Shown: positions 18,841-25,530, counted from the first letter of the stretch. The stretch: DNA of 64,000 bases from Aerococcus sp. (GCA_030528285.1 JAUMZE010000001.1:1-64000), one strand, 5' to 3'. Notes: a model not told the origin generated them from the sequence alone. Program-made: numbers and translations.

Positions 18841-19195
18841 TGTGACTCCCCCTTAATTATCTGGTTTCGTTCGTAGGTCTTGTTAATAGCGATTATCTAT
18901 CAAGTACTTTTTGATTTTCTCTACGTTCTGCGGCTCAAAAAGGAAAGGCCTCTGTTCATCTTACCAAATTTAAACGGTAAAAACGACCATCGACCCATAT
19001 TTTCCCATAATTTATCCCGTGAAAGCCCAGTACCTCCACATGCTCCAAGTGATTGTTTATCACTTTTCGATTTGTGTATGGTAAGCAGATCAGATTGGGT
19101 TCCCTCCTAATTATGGTAAAGTAATAGTGAGCGCTATCAATAATGATAGCTGATCAACTATATTCCTATCAGCAATTCAATTGAGGAGGTTCACT
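18841..19195. other. Intergenic region between asp23 and ohr with possible gene remnants
   Basis: The region separates two divergent genes and must hold both promoters; only weak candidates are visible (TTGGGT with TAAAGT at 17 bases for ohr). On the minus strand, a frame open from about 19110 to 18960 (containing YGKIWVDGRFYRLN) is followed after a stop by another open to about 18885 (ending EKIKKYLIDNRY). They could be remains of one small gene of about 75 codons with a frameshift and no start codon, or chance. I do not call a gene. Confidence 0.3.
19133..19150 (+). promoter_or_regulatory. Inverted-repeat operator candidate upstream of ohr
   Basis: GCTATCA-4 bases-TGATAGC is a perfect 7-bp inverted repeat, and a third half-site CTATCAGC lies 15 bases further right (about 19166-19173). 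The cluster lies between the promoter region and the start of ohr. Ohr genes are often controlled by the MarR-type peroxide sensor OhrR; this sequence differs from the Bacillus OhrR box, so the regulator is unknown. Confidence 0.45.
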
Positions 19196-19642
19196 ATGGC
19201 AGATTACGAAGAACTTTATACGACCAGTGCTATCAATACGAATGGACGCAACGGGAAGAGCTATCTCACAGACGGTTCCTTCAGTGTTGATATTGCTACC
19301 CCGAAAGAAATGGGGGGCTCTGGTAAAGGCACTAACCCTGAACAATTATTCGCGCTCGGTTACAGTGCTTGTTTCAACAGTGCGCTCGACCTCGTGAAAC
19401 GCCAGGCGAAGATCAAAGATACCGCTCTCGTTCGTCTCACGGTGCACATGTACAAAGCCAAAACAGATGCTGATTTCAAACTGAGCGTCGATATTGAAGT
19501 GGGGGTAGAAAACCAATCCATAGAAGTCGCACAAGCGCTAGCGGAGAAGACACATCATGTATGTCCTTACTCCAAAGCCGTCGATGGCAATATTGACGTC
19601 AAACTAACAGGTGTGACATACGAAAGCCTCGCTGATAAATAA
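19196..19642 (+). CDS. Ohr/OsmC family organic hydroperoxide reductase
   Basis: Ohr proteins reduce organic hydroperoxides with a pair of cysteines and lipoyl-type reductants. The 148-residue protein has the N-terminal GRNGKSYLTDG, the peroxidatic cysteine in LFALGYSACFNSAL and the resolving cysteine in HHVCPYSKAVDGN, with normal spacing. ATG at 19196 follows GAGGAGG at 7 bases; an ATG at 19181 is too far up. It is the only plus-strand host gene in the window, flanked by an operator-like repeat and a bidirectional terminator, so it is probably a single-gene unit. Confidence 0.92.
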   Translation: MADYEELYTTSAINTNGRNGKSYLTDGSFSVDIATPKEMGGSGKGTNPEQLFALGYSACFNSALDLVKRQAKIKDTALVRLTVHMYKAKTDADFKLSVDIEVGVENQSIEVAQALAEKTHHVCPYSKAVDGNIDVKLTGVTYESLADK

Positions 19643-19673
19643 GCTGGCAGTATCCATTACCTAACTTTCACTA

Positions 19674-19735
19674 AATAAGCGTGGAAGCAACGGGTTCCTG
19701 ATTCAACAGGGGCTGTGGTGCTCTCCACGCTTATT
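19674..19735. terminator. Bidirectional terminator between ohr and the flavoprotein gene
   Basis: A perfect 12-bp stem (AATAAGCGTGGA and complement) encloses an unusually large 38-base loop and is followed by TTTTTGTATTTTT on the plus strand; A residues on the other side make it usable for the converging minus-strand gene too. Confidence 0.75.
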
Positions 19736-19744
19736 TTTGTATTT

Positions 19745-21094
19745 TTATACCTGGTGTTTCAGATAATCAACGGCGGATTGCCCGGCGCGCGTCCCAAAGA
19801 CCACTGTTTCGGCGATCGCATTCCCGCCGAGGCGATTCTTCCCATGCAAACCACCGACGACTTCTCCGGACGCAAAAAGACCAGGAATGATTTGACCCGT
19901 TTTAGTGAGGACTTCTGCATGCGGATTAGTTTTAATCCCACCCATCGTAAAATGAATGCCAGGAGCCACAGGAATTCCACCAAATGGCCCCACTTCAAGG
20001 GGATGTGGATCAGGGAAGATGCGTTTGTATGCTCTGTCTTCCCCAGTTTGGACGGCTTGGTTCCATGCATTGACGGTATCAACCACCTGCGTCCCTGGAA
20101 GCCCTAGCTGTTTTGCCAATGCCTCTACACTATCTGACATTGTGACGAGTCCGCGCGCTGCATAAAAATTCAAAGCTGGCACGCGTTCCCTCACGCCCGC
20201 ATCAAACAATAAATAGGCTTTTTGTCCGGGTTGATTCTTGATAGCTTGGGAGAGGACATCACGAGGCGCCAGTTCATTAGCAAAGCGTTCCCCTGCCTGA
20301 TTGACGAGGATGGCGCCTTCTCCACGAACTGCTTCTCCAATCAACATACCTGTTTCTTGGTGAACAGTCGGATGAATTTGTATTTCTGCCATATCCACCG
20401 TATCTGCCCCCACACTCTCTGCCAGTCGGATGCCATCACCCACATTGCCCGGCGAGTTCGTCGTAACGGTCTCCTTGAGTTCAGGGCGATACTGACTAAT
20501 CCAGTCGCGGTTAGCGCCAAAACCACCGGACGCAATCACCACGGCAGACGCCATTATATCCTGCATTTGATCTTTCTGTTGGACGGTTACACCCGTAAGA
20601 TGTTTTTGCTCGTCCTGAAGCAATGCCATCACGGTAGTCTCCGTCATGAGTGGGATGTTGAGGCGCTGAATTTCATCATAGAGGTGGTGCATCAAGTAAC
20701 CCCCGATTGCGGAGCCATCATGCGGACGATGGGTGCGTTTAGTCGTCATCCCCCCGAGCATCGTCAATTGATCAAGCATGATACCAAGAGAATCGAGCCA
20801 CTGAATCGCTTGGGCGGAATGATCCACGAAATAACGCAGTAATGCTGGATCATTCGTTCCATGCCCCCCAAGTAGGGTTTCCTGATAGAAACCCTCATTG
20901 TGGTCGAGGATGCCTTGTTGGCGCTGAAATTGGGTCTCAGACGCATTCATTCCGCTTGAGGATTTAATAGAGTTACCACCGACTTTGGGCATTTTTTCAA
21001 TGACTACAGGACTATAACCGGCCTGTTTAATCACAAGCGCCGCATTGAGGCCAGCGCTCCCACCACCCATAATAATGACATCGTAGTTTTTCAT
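19745..21094 (-). CDS. Flavocytochrome c/fumarate reductase-like FAD protein
   Basis: The 449-residue protein begins with the FAD dinucleotide fold VIIMGGGSAGLNAALV, followed by VIEKMPKVGGNS and SSSGMNA, the pattern of soluble fumarate and urocanate reductases. The C-terminal HFTMGGIKTN and SGEVVGGLHGKNRLGGNAI close the FAD and substrate site. No heme or FMN-binding domain is fused, so electrons must come from a partner. Of two adjacent ATG codons after AAAGGAG, the second (21094) has the better spacing. Without the mobile element, the TMEM175 gene would end 21-24 bases before it, so the two were probably cotranscribed; now only the element's left end lies upstream. The substrate is not known. 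Confidence 0.85.
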   Translation of the reverse strand: MKNYDVIIMGGGSAGLNAALVIKQAGYSPVVIEKMPKVGGNSIKSSSGMNASETQFQRQQGILDHNEGFYQETLLGGHGTNDPALLRYFVDHSAQAIQWLDSLGIMLDQLTMLGGMTTKRTHRPHDGSAIGGYLMHHLYDEIQRLNIPLMTETTVMALLQDEQKHLTGVTVQQKDQMQDIMASAVVIASGGFGANRDWISQYRPELKETVTTNSPGNVGDGIRLAESVGADTVDMAEIQIHPTVHQETGMLIGEAVRGEGAILVNQAGERFANELAPRDVLSQAIKNQPGQKAYLLFDAGVRERVPALNFYAARGLVTMSDSVEALAKQLGLPGTQVVDTVNAWNQAVQTGEDRAYKRIFPDPHPLEVGPFGGIPVAPGIHFTMGGIKTNPHAEVLTKTGQIIPGLFASGEVVGGLHGKNRLGGNAIAETVVFGTRAGQSAVDYLKHQV

Positions 21095-21121
21095 CATAAA
21101 CTCCTTTAATCTGTTCTAAGC

Positions 21122-21136
21122 TAACTAATATTGTTC
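21122..21136. repeat. Left attachment site core (attL)
   Basis: The 15-bp core TAACTAATATTGTTC is identical to 33973-33987. To its left the host sequence continues straight into the ribosome binding site of the flavoprotein gene, as expected for the end distal to the gene used as target. Confidence 0.8.
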
Positions 21137-21138
21137 AA

Positions 21139-21172
21139 TTTAAAGCCCCCGAATCGTTGAATTGACGGGCTT
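21139..21172 (-). terminator. Terminator downstream of the integrase gene
   Basis: AAGCCC pairs with GGGCTT around an 18-base loop, followed on the minus strand by TTTAAATT. The T run is short, so read-through towards the flavoprotein gene is possible. Confidence 0.45.
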
Positions 21173-21184
21173 CACGTCCTCACT

Positions 21185-21206
21185 TCTCGAAAATTTCACG
21201 AATGAA
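21185..21206. repeat. Left arm-type integrase site candidate
   Basis: This 22-bp stretch matches 33850-33871 at 19 of 22 positions; both contain two CGAA-centred half-sites (TCNCGAAAAT and TCACGAAT). A further TTTCACGAAAA lies at about 33780. Repeats inside both element ends fit arm sites of tyrosine integrases. Confidence 0.5.
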
Positions 21207-21208
21207 CG

Positions 21209-22366
21209 TTACTGAGTCATATATTTTGCGAACAGTTGAGCCGTTTTGGTTTCCTGCTCCTGAGTCACATGAGTATAGATGTTTAATGTCATTTCAATAT
21301 TTGAATGGCCTAGCCTCGTTTGAACGTCTTTCATATCTGCCCCCGCTTGAAACAATAGACTCGCATGCGTATGCCGGAATCCATGAACATTCAAATACGG
21401 CAACCCATGGCGCTTTGTGATTCGTTTTGCGACATTCTGAGGGGTTGCGGGGTGTATATGCTTGTTTGTCTTGAACCGTGGGAAAATCAATTGACTAGGG
21501 GCAAGCGCATTAAATCCAAACCCCAACAACAGGCGGGCGCTTTCTGTTTTCCACTGTTTGAGCAATTGAACAGTTTGATCATCTAGGGCGATTGTTCTAG
21601 TCTTGCCATTCTTTGGCGGGTGTACCTCTAATATATACCGCCCCCGCTCGTCTTTGGCTCGTGCGACCGTTTTATCAATGGTGAGGGTTTGAGCACTGAA
21701 ATTCACATCTTGCCAAGTGAGCGCCAACGCTTCACCACGACGCGCCCCAGTGTACGCCAACAAATGAAAATACATGAACCACAAAGAGTCATGATCATTT
21801 TTTAACGCCTCTAAAAAGCTTTTTAATTCCTCACGGGTATAAAAGTACTTTGAGCGATCTAGGTGTTGCGCTTTCGTATGCTTTGGCCGGATAATCTTGT
21901 CGCATGGGTTGGCTTGTATGTAATCCATGATGACCGCATAGGCTAGAACCCTCTTTACATGATTAAAAAATCGTTTCCCCTCGATGTATTGTTCATTCCA
22001 TTCATTCGCTAGTTTCTGTAATGTCGGGATAGGGATTTTACTTATTGGGAAATGCCCCAACGCCGGCAATATATGAGTATTGAAATGATTTTTTGTTGTG
22101 GTGAGCGTGCTTTTTCTGACGTCTTGCCGATATATCTCTAACCACTCGTTATAAACATCCTCAAAGCGTCGGCGCGATTCCTGCAAGTCTTTCCCTGCAT
22201 TAAAACGCTTCTGACGCTCCTTATAATAGTCTTGGGCTTCTTGCTTACTGGTGAACCCTCTTTTTTGTAATTCTCGTTTGTTGCCGGTACGTGGGTCATA
22301 GCCTAGGAATCCCCGGACTTGCCAAAATTCCCCGGCGTTCGTGGTGTATCTGCTATAAGTTGCCAT
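21209..22366 (-). CDS. int: Tyrosine recombinase/integrase
   Basis: The 385-residue protein has an N-terminal arm-binding AP2-like domain (FWQVRGFLGYDPRTGNKRELQ would be its core strands), a SAM-like core-binding domain from about residue 60 to 165, and a catalytic domain with Arg in AYTGARRGEALALTW, a K-containing turn, HGFRHTHASLL (H-x-x-R) and the nucleophile Tyr in EMTLNIYTHV. ATG at 22366 follows AGGAGG; an upstream in-frame start at 22399 precedes that site. It ends close to attL and faces it, as in phages and satellites of Gram-positive bacteria. It would catalyse integration at the 3' end of the TMEM175 gene. Confidence 0.95.
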   Translation of the reverse strand: MATYSRYTTNAGEFWQVRGFLGYDPRTGNKRELQKRGFTSKQEAQDYYKERQKRFNAGKDLQESRRRFEDVYNEWLEIYRQDVRKSTLTTTKNHFNTHILPALGHFPISKIPIPTLQKLANEWNEQYIEGKRFFNHVKRVLAYAVIMDYIQANPCDKIIRPKHTKAQHLDRSKYFYTREELKSFLEALKNDHDSLWFMYFHLLAYTGARRGEALALTWQDVNFSAQTLTIDKTVARAKDERGRYILEVHPPKNGKTRTIALDDQTVQLLKQWKTESARLLLGFGFNALAPSQLIFPRFKTNKHIHPATPQNVAKRITKRHGLPYLNVHGFRHTHASLLFQAGADMKDVQTRLGHSNIEMTLNIYTHVTQEQETKTAQLFAKYMTQ

Positions 22367-22397
22367 TATTAAATTTACCTCCTCTAAGATCCCCCTC

Positions 22398-22416
22398 AAT
22401 CCCGAACCGATAAAAA
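22398..22416. repeat. Direct repeat upstream of int (copy 1)
   Basis: AATCCCGAACCGATAAAAA is repeated exactly at 23831-23849, and similarity extends on both sides (CCCCCT before, GGAYATAA after). The two copies flank the regulator module (repressor, Cro-like, excisionase). Confidence 0.75.
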
Positions 22417-22422
22417 GGATAT

Positions 22423-22465
22423 AAGAAAAGGCGACGCGCTCAGGGAATGGCTACCCCGTAGCGTC
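22423..22465 (-). terminator. Possible terminator after the repressor gene
   Basis: GACGC and GCGTC arms with an inner GGGG/CCC pairing form a hairpin after the repressor stop codon, followed on the minus strand by TTTTCTT. The T tract is imperfect. Confidence 0.4.
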
Positions 22466-22477
22466 ATGGTTTTAAAG

Positions 22478-23182
22478 TTATATGGTAAGCACTTGCCCCC
22501 CAGCCTCTATTTGGCTCTTTTCAGGAGGAAATGACGATAATAAGCGGATCTCTATCCCATCATCATAATATTTTTTTATTACTGATAAAAACAATTCTGT
22601 AGTAACTTTCCCTTTTGTTTTATATAACGTTTCTCCAATTCCCAAATTAAAGCCGTTTTCATAGCTTGTCACCTCAATACCTGAATAATCAGAAAGGTCG
22701 AAAGCAATATCTTCTGGATTAATATTATCTACTGAATATGTAGCGATATAAAAAACGTTTTGGAAAATATAAAACTTATGAGCTGGATTTGTTACAATCC
22801 CCTTTATTATATCCGCCTGTTTGATCGAATTTTTCATAAGAATATTTATTTTTTGATCAATTTTGCCGTACTTCATTATCGTATCGTTGTATACCTGTTT
22901 AGCTGCTTGAAGTTGCATCACGATTGTATTTGTGTTGTAAATAGGTACAAAAACATTTGTAGATTTATCTTTCTTTATGAGATTTTCTACCTTTACATTG
23001 CCCATTTCTGCTATCTTCTTTAAATTCTCGTTGCTTGGCTGGTTGCGTCCTTTTTCCCAATTGCTAACAGCAGATACACCGACCCCCAAACGATCAGCCA
23101 ACTCTTTTTGGCTAAGCCCGTAATTTTTTCTTATGGTTCTTATTCTTGCTCCTAGTTCTTTGTTTTCTTCATTTATTGCCAT
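22478..23182 (-). CDS. CI/Stl-like transcriptional repressor (XRE helix-turn-helix)
   Basis: The 234-residue protein has an N-terminal XRE domain with LSQKELADRLGVGVSAVSNW (about residues 23-42). The rest matches no family I can name: it lacks the S24 peptidase domain with Ser-Lys dyad of SOS-cleaved CI proteins. That is the situation in satellite master repressors of the Stl type, which are released by binding a helper-phage protein. It is divergent from the Cro-like gene with a shared operator region, and its codon use is richer in A and T than neighbours. The role as the element's master repressor is inferred from position. Confidence 0.82.
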   Translation of the reverse strand: MAINEENKELGARIRTIRKNYGLSQKELADRLGVGVSAVSNWEKGRNQPSNENLKKIAEMGNVKVENLIKKDKSTNVFVPIYNTNTIVMQLQAAKQVYNDTIMKYGKIDQKINILMKNSIKQADIIKGIVTNPAHKFYIFQNVFYIATYSVDNINPEDIAFDLSDYSGIEVTSYENGFNLGIGETLYKTKGKVTTELFLSVIKKYYDDGIEIRLLSSFPPEKSQIEAGGQVLTI

Positions 23183-23214
23183 GTTCTCACCTCCTATGTA
23201 AATATTTTATCACA

Positions 23215-23302
23215 AAAATACAGCTAAATACATCAAAAATCACAATAAGTCAGTTGACAAACAAGCAAAAGTGAATTATGCTGATTATACAGTAAAATAC
23301 AG
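23215..23302. promoter_or_regulatory. Divergent operator region of the genetic switch
   Basis: Four related words occur between the repressor and Cro-like genes: AAAATACAG (23215-23223), AAATACAT (23226-23233), TATACAG (23286-23292) and AAAATACAG (23294-23302). Two lie near the leftward start region and two just after the rightward -10 box, so a repressor bound there could control both directions. Confidence 0.55.
23254..23282 (+). promoter_or_regulatory. Rightward early promoter of the element
   Basis: A perfect TTGACA (23254-23259) and TATGCT (23277-23282) are 17 bases apart, followed by operator-like words and the Cro-like gene. This should drive the whole small-gene operon. Confidence 0.75.
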
Positions 23303-23322
23303 AAAGGAGATGGCGTAGAATC

Positions 23323-23532
23323 ATGAACACAAAAATAGTCTATATGTACCGGCATTCATTCGCAAAAACACAAGCAGAAGCCGCAAAACTCATGGGGTTA
23401 TCGCTTAGTGCTTACCGTAGTAGAGAAACCGGAAAAACAGAATTTGACCGGTCAGAAATGCTGAAGTTCACCAGCTTAGTACAGAAAGAAAAACCAGATA
23501 TTACAGTTAATGACATCTTTTTTAGTGATTAG
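23323..23532 (+). CDS. Cro-like helix-turn-helix regulator
   Basis: This 69-residue protein has an XRE-type fold: KTQAEAAKLMGLSLSAYRSR is the helix-turn-helix, followed by ETGKTEFDRSEMLKF. It starts after an AAAGGAGATGG site and is the first gene of the rightward operon, opposite the repressor. By position it should act like Cro or the satellite activator Str. No partner domain is present. Confidence 0.75.
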   Translation: MNTKIVYMYRHSFAKTQAEAAKLMGLSLSAYRSRETGKTEFDRSEMLKFTSLVQKEKPDITVNDIFFSD

Positions 23533-23534
23533 AA

Positions 23535-23560
23535 AGGAGGCGACGGAATGACCCCCGTCA
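23535..23560 (+). repeat. Translation-start cassette repeat, copy 1
   Basis: A 26-bp stretch covering the AGGAGG site, the ATG and the first four codons of the excisionase-like gene is identical to 25043-25068, where it starts a different small gene. After it the two sequences diverge. Confidence 0.85.
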
Positions 23561-23820
23561 CGATCCTAGCGCCCGAAATGCAGGACGCTTTAAGGAAAGA
23601 AATTGCGAAAGTGTACCGGGATGCCATGAAAGAAGCGCGCAAGGACTTATTAAACTATAAGGAGTGGTTAACGTTTCAAGAGGTGGGCAATTTGATGAAT
23701 GTATCCCCCGGGACGCTTAACAAGTGGATTGATACCGGCCTCCCCTATTCAAAAATAGACGCCAAGAAGTATATCAGCCGGCAAAAGCTGAATGCGTTTA
23801 TAGATTCTCATACTGTTTAA
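23548..23820 (+). CDS. Excisionase/AlpA-like DNA-binding protein
   Basis: The 90-residue protein has a helical N-terminus and, from about residue 37, a MerR/excisionase-type winged helix: LTFQEVGNLMNVSPGTLNKW followed by IDTGLPYSKIDAKKYISRQKLNAFI. Such proteins direct excision or switch on satellite genes (AlpA). Fifteen bases after the Cro-like gene, it starts with an AGGAGG cassette shared with a later gene. Whether it acts as Xis or as activator cannot be told from sequence. Confidence 0.75.
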   Translation: MTPVTILAPEMQDALRKEIAKVYRDAMKEARKDLLNYKEWLTFQEVGNLMNVSPGTLNKWIDTGLPYSKIDAKKYISRQKLNAFIDSHTV

Positions 23821-23830
23821 CCCCCTTTTA

Positions 23831-23849
23831 AATCCCGAACCGATAAAAA
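23831..23849. repeat. Direct repeat after the excisionase gene (copy 2)
   Basis: Exact second copy of the 19-bp sequence at 22398-22416, same orientation, just after the excisionase-like gene. Confidence 0.75.
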
Positions 23850-23884
23850 AGGACATAAATATCCAGTGAAAGGAGGTGAGAAAA

Positions 23885-24011
23885 ATGAACGTCAAAAGCA
23901 TACGCGGACAAACTTGTCGATGAATTAGAGGCGTTTACAGTCCTGTTAAATGAGGAGTGTAACACCGTTAAAACGGTGATAGAGAAATTAGAGGAGGACG
24001 GGCGATCATGA
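23885..24011 (+). pseudogene. Tiny gene with a +1 frameshift in an A run
   Basis: ATG at 23885 after AAAGGAGGTGAG opens a frame that stops after 12 codons. If one A of the AAAA at 23894-23897 is skipped, the frame reads on for 41 codons (KAYADKLVDELEAF ... KLEEDGRS) and stops at TGA 24009-24011, overlapping the next ATG as ATGA. The good ribosome site and the coupling to the next gene argue that the longer frame was real. Either a recent one-base insertion, a sequencing error or a programmed +1 shift. Confidence 0.55.
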
Positions 24012-24256
24012 AAGAACCGACTTACAAAGTACCAACTTATATAGAGGCGTTAAGGACATACGCGCGGAATTGCGCGGACTTATCCACCGGGCTATATAAC
24101 AATATCAGTCATAGCCTCGAGGACATTCGAGGAGGCAATACAGACATGTATAGCCGTATGGATATGTTAGAGGGAATAGCGAACATCCTACAAGAGCATA
24201 CAGCCCAATTATCTAGCATGGTGAGCAGTTTGAAGCCTGAAGATTTTGAGGAATAG
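24008..24256 (+). CDS. Small helical protein of unknown function
   Basis: An 82-residue protein predicted to be mostly helical (YIEALRTYARNCADLS, then MDMLEGIANILQEHTAQLSSM) with an acidic C-terminus. It starts in an ATGA overlap with the frameshifted tiny gene. I recognise no family. It resembles its neighbours in size, acidity and two-helix plan, but shares no clear motif with the DCYTL group. Confidence 0.65.
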   Translation: MKEPTYKVPTYIEALRTYARNCADLSTGLYNNISHSLEDIRGGNTDMYSRMDMLEGIANILQEHTAQLSSMVSSLKPEDFEE

Positions 24257-24275
24257 AAGAGGAGAATGAAGAACG

Positions 24276-24500
24276 ATGAACGAACTGAAGAACATTGAAT
24301 ACAAAGCCCAAGAAGTCGAAGAGATGATGAACATGTTACGGCATGCCATCGATTACGCGAATTACGTCGATTTTGATGTCTATGAGTATATTGAGCAAGT
24401 AAGAGAATACGCCCGGCTGGTCTACGGTCGTACCGCTGATCTAGAGTGGGAAATTCACAACTTAGCAGAAGACAAAGACGAGGAGGAAACAGAAGAATGA
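24276..24500 (+). CDS. Small acidic helical protein of unknown function
   Basis: A 74-residue protein, strongly acidic, with a first helix around VEEMMNMLRHAIDYANYVDF and a second around EYARLVYGRTADLEWEIHNL, ending EDKDEEETEE. AGAGGAG precedes the ATG. Its stop overlaps the next start as ATGA. Function unknown; its acidic DNA-mimic-like composition is common among anti-defence proteins, but that is only a hint. Confidence 0.65.
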   Translation: MNELKNIEYKAQEVEEMMNMLRHAIDYANYVDFDVYEYIEQVREYARLVYGRTADLEWEIHNLAEDKDEEETEE

Positions 24501-24691
24501 GCGACACAATCACCAAACTAGAAGACGCATACAACACCATACACGACTGTAACACGCTCTTACAATTGTGTAGCCATGCCATCAATACGCCCAAGCGATC
24601 ACCTAAAGAAATGGCAATCGATGAAACTTTAATGATCGTTATGGATTACCTAGAGAATTCGGCGAGCCTGATCGCCGAAGCAATGGAATAG
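24497..24691 (+). CDS. Small acidic protein, array family member A
   Basis: A 64-residue protein with the pattern AYNTIHDCNTLLQLCSHAI, a short loop, then LMIVMDYLENSASLIAEAM. The DCNTLL core matches the DCYTL and NSYTLI cores of the genes at 24709, 25056 and 25724, so these look like divergent duplicates. Translation is coupled to the previous gene by ATGA. No known family is recognised. Confidence 0.65.
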   Translation: MSDTITKLEDAYNTIHDCNTLLQLCSHAINTPKRSPKEMAIDETLMIVMDYLENSASLIAEAME

Positions 24692-24708
24692 AAACGGAGG
24701 TTAGTCGG

Positions 24709-25059
24709 ATGAATAACAATACGATCACCGAATACAAACAAGCCTGTACAAACATCTGGAATAGCTACACCCTCATCCAATCTATGAGCTTTCTTTTACG
24801 GGACATCAAACAACGAGCGGAACGCGTAATCGACGAGGACGACACCGACAAGCGGGGGGAGCTGTATGCCGTGCTCTATGACGAACTGGAAAACCTACAC
24901 GGACAAATAAATATCATCATCGATCTTCTAAACGCGTCAATGGTACCAATTGGGCTGGTTGAAAAGCATTTAGACAACTACCAACGAGCGACAAAACCGA
25001 ATTCAGTGATTGCGGGGCGTGATTGGTGTATCGATATGAGTGAGGAGGCGACGGAATGA
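24709..25059 (+). CDS. Small protein, array family member B with C-terminal extension
   Basis: A 116-residue protein whose first 80 residues follow the family plan: ACTNIWNSYTLIQSMSFLL, a charged loop, then AVLYDELENLHGQINIIIDL. About 35 extra residues follow, including DWCIDMSEEATE. A CGGAGG site precedes the ATG. The stop overlaps the next gene's ATG. Function unknown. Confidence 0.65.
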   Translation: MNNNTITEYKQACTNIWNSYTLIQSMSFLLRDIKQRAERVIDEDDTDKRGELYAVLYDELENLHGQINIIIDLLNASMVPIGLVEKHLDNYQRATKPNSVIAGRDWCIDMSEEATE

Positions 25060-25068
25060 CCCCCGTCA
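25043..25068 (+). repeat. Translation-start cassette repeat, copy 2
   Basis: Identical over 26 bp to 23535-23560. It carries the ribosome site and first codons (M-T-P-V) of the gene at 25056 and lies inside the end of the gene at 24709. Confidence 0.85.
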
Positions 25069-25250
25069 GCGATCGAACTAAACAACTATTACTCATTGAG
25101 GACTTGCGGGACTGTTACACGATCGCCCAAGTTTCCCGCAACAGCCTTCAAAATGGCGGGGATGTGTTGCCCGTCAGTGACGCCCTGACCGTCCTTTTAC
25201 GGCGCTTAGACGGCTGTATAGACGATTTAACGGACATCATAGACCAATAA
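25056..25250 (+). CDS. Small acidic protein, array family member C
   Basis: A 64-residue protein with LIEDLRDCYTIAQVSRNSL, a loop, and ALTVLLRRLDGCIDDLTDII. The DCYT core and the final L-x-x-x-I-D-D helix match members A, B and D. It starts in an ATGA overlap and uses the same 26-bp start cassette as the excisionase-like gene. Right after its stop codon a minus-strand terminator and small RNA unit begin. Confidence 0.65.
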   Translation: MTPVSDRTKQLLLIEDLRDCYTIAQVSRNSLQNGGDVLPVSDALTVLLRRLDGCIDDLTDIIDQ

Positions 25251-25251
25251 A

Positions 25252-25364
25252 AAAAGCGCCTCATCATTGAAGCGCTAAGCATCTACCCTGCTTTACAGTC
25301 CTTTGACAATAGAATAGACGGATACACGAATCTAAAAAAGGGCCAAATGGAAATAGTAGAAGTT
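25252..25364 (-). ncRNA. Predicted small RNA on the minus strand within the small-gene array
   Basis: A strong leftward promoter (next feature) is followed about 105 bases later by an AGCGC/GCGCT hairpin and seven T residues (hairpin about 25257-25276). No open frame with a ribosome site lies between. The expected transcript is about 110 nt, opposite in direction to the operon, and ends next to the stop codon of member C. It could act as an antisense or trans-acting RNA, for example against read-through of the early operon. Target unknown. Confidence 0.65.
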
Positions 25365-25370
25365 AGGTTT

Positions 25371-25399
25371 ATTATAACATTTTCCTGACAATATGGCAA
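25371..25399 (-). promoter_or_regulatory. Strong promoter of the minus-strand small RNA
   Basis: TTGCCA (25399-25394) and a perfect TATAAT (25376-25371) are 17 bases apart, with an extended -10 TG one base before. It is one of the best promoters in the window. Confidence 0.8.
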
Positions 25400-25499
25400 A
25401 CTATTCCCTGCTCTTTTCTAAGGTCAAAATTGATCAACGTGTATCCATTCACTGAAAAAGGACGATCGTAGGGGGTATGTGCTTTATAATATAATTGAT

Positions 25500-25530
25500 A
25501 GCTCCTATTTCACTGGTAGGAGCTTTTTTA
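25500..25530 (+). terminator. Rightward terminator/attenuator before the gene at 25551
   Basis: AGCTCCTA pairs with TAGGAGCT around a 9-base loop and is followed by six T residues. A TATAAT lies only 10 bases upstream, so a transcript from there would be about 30 nt unless it reads through. It may end the first half of the early operon or attenuate the second half. Confidence 0.7.

Noticed and set aside
24109-24594. A 161-codon minus-strand frame in the satellite
   Set aside because: It lies opposite three small genes with good ribosome sites and overlapping starts; the product is serine/cysteine-rich in a way typical of antisense frames.
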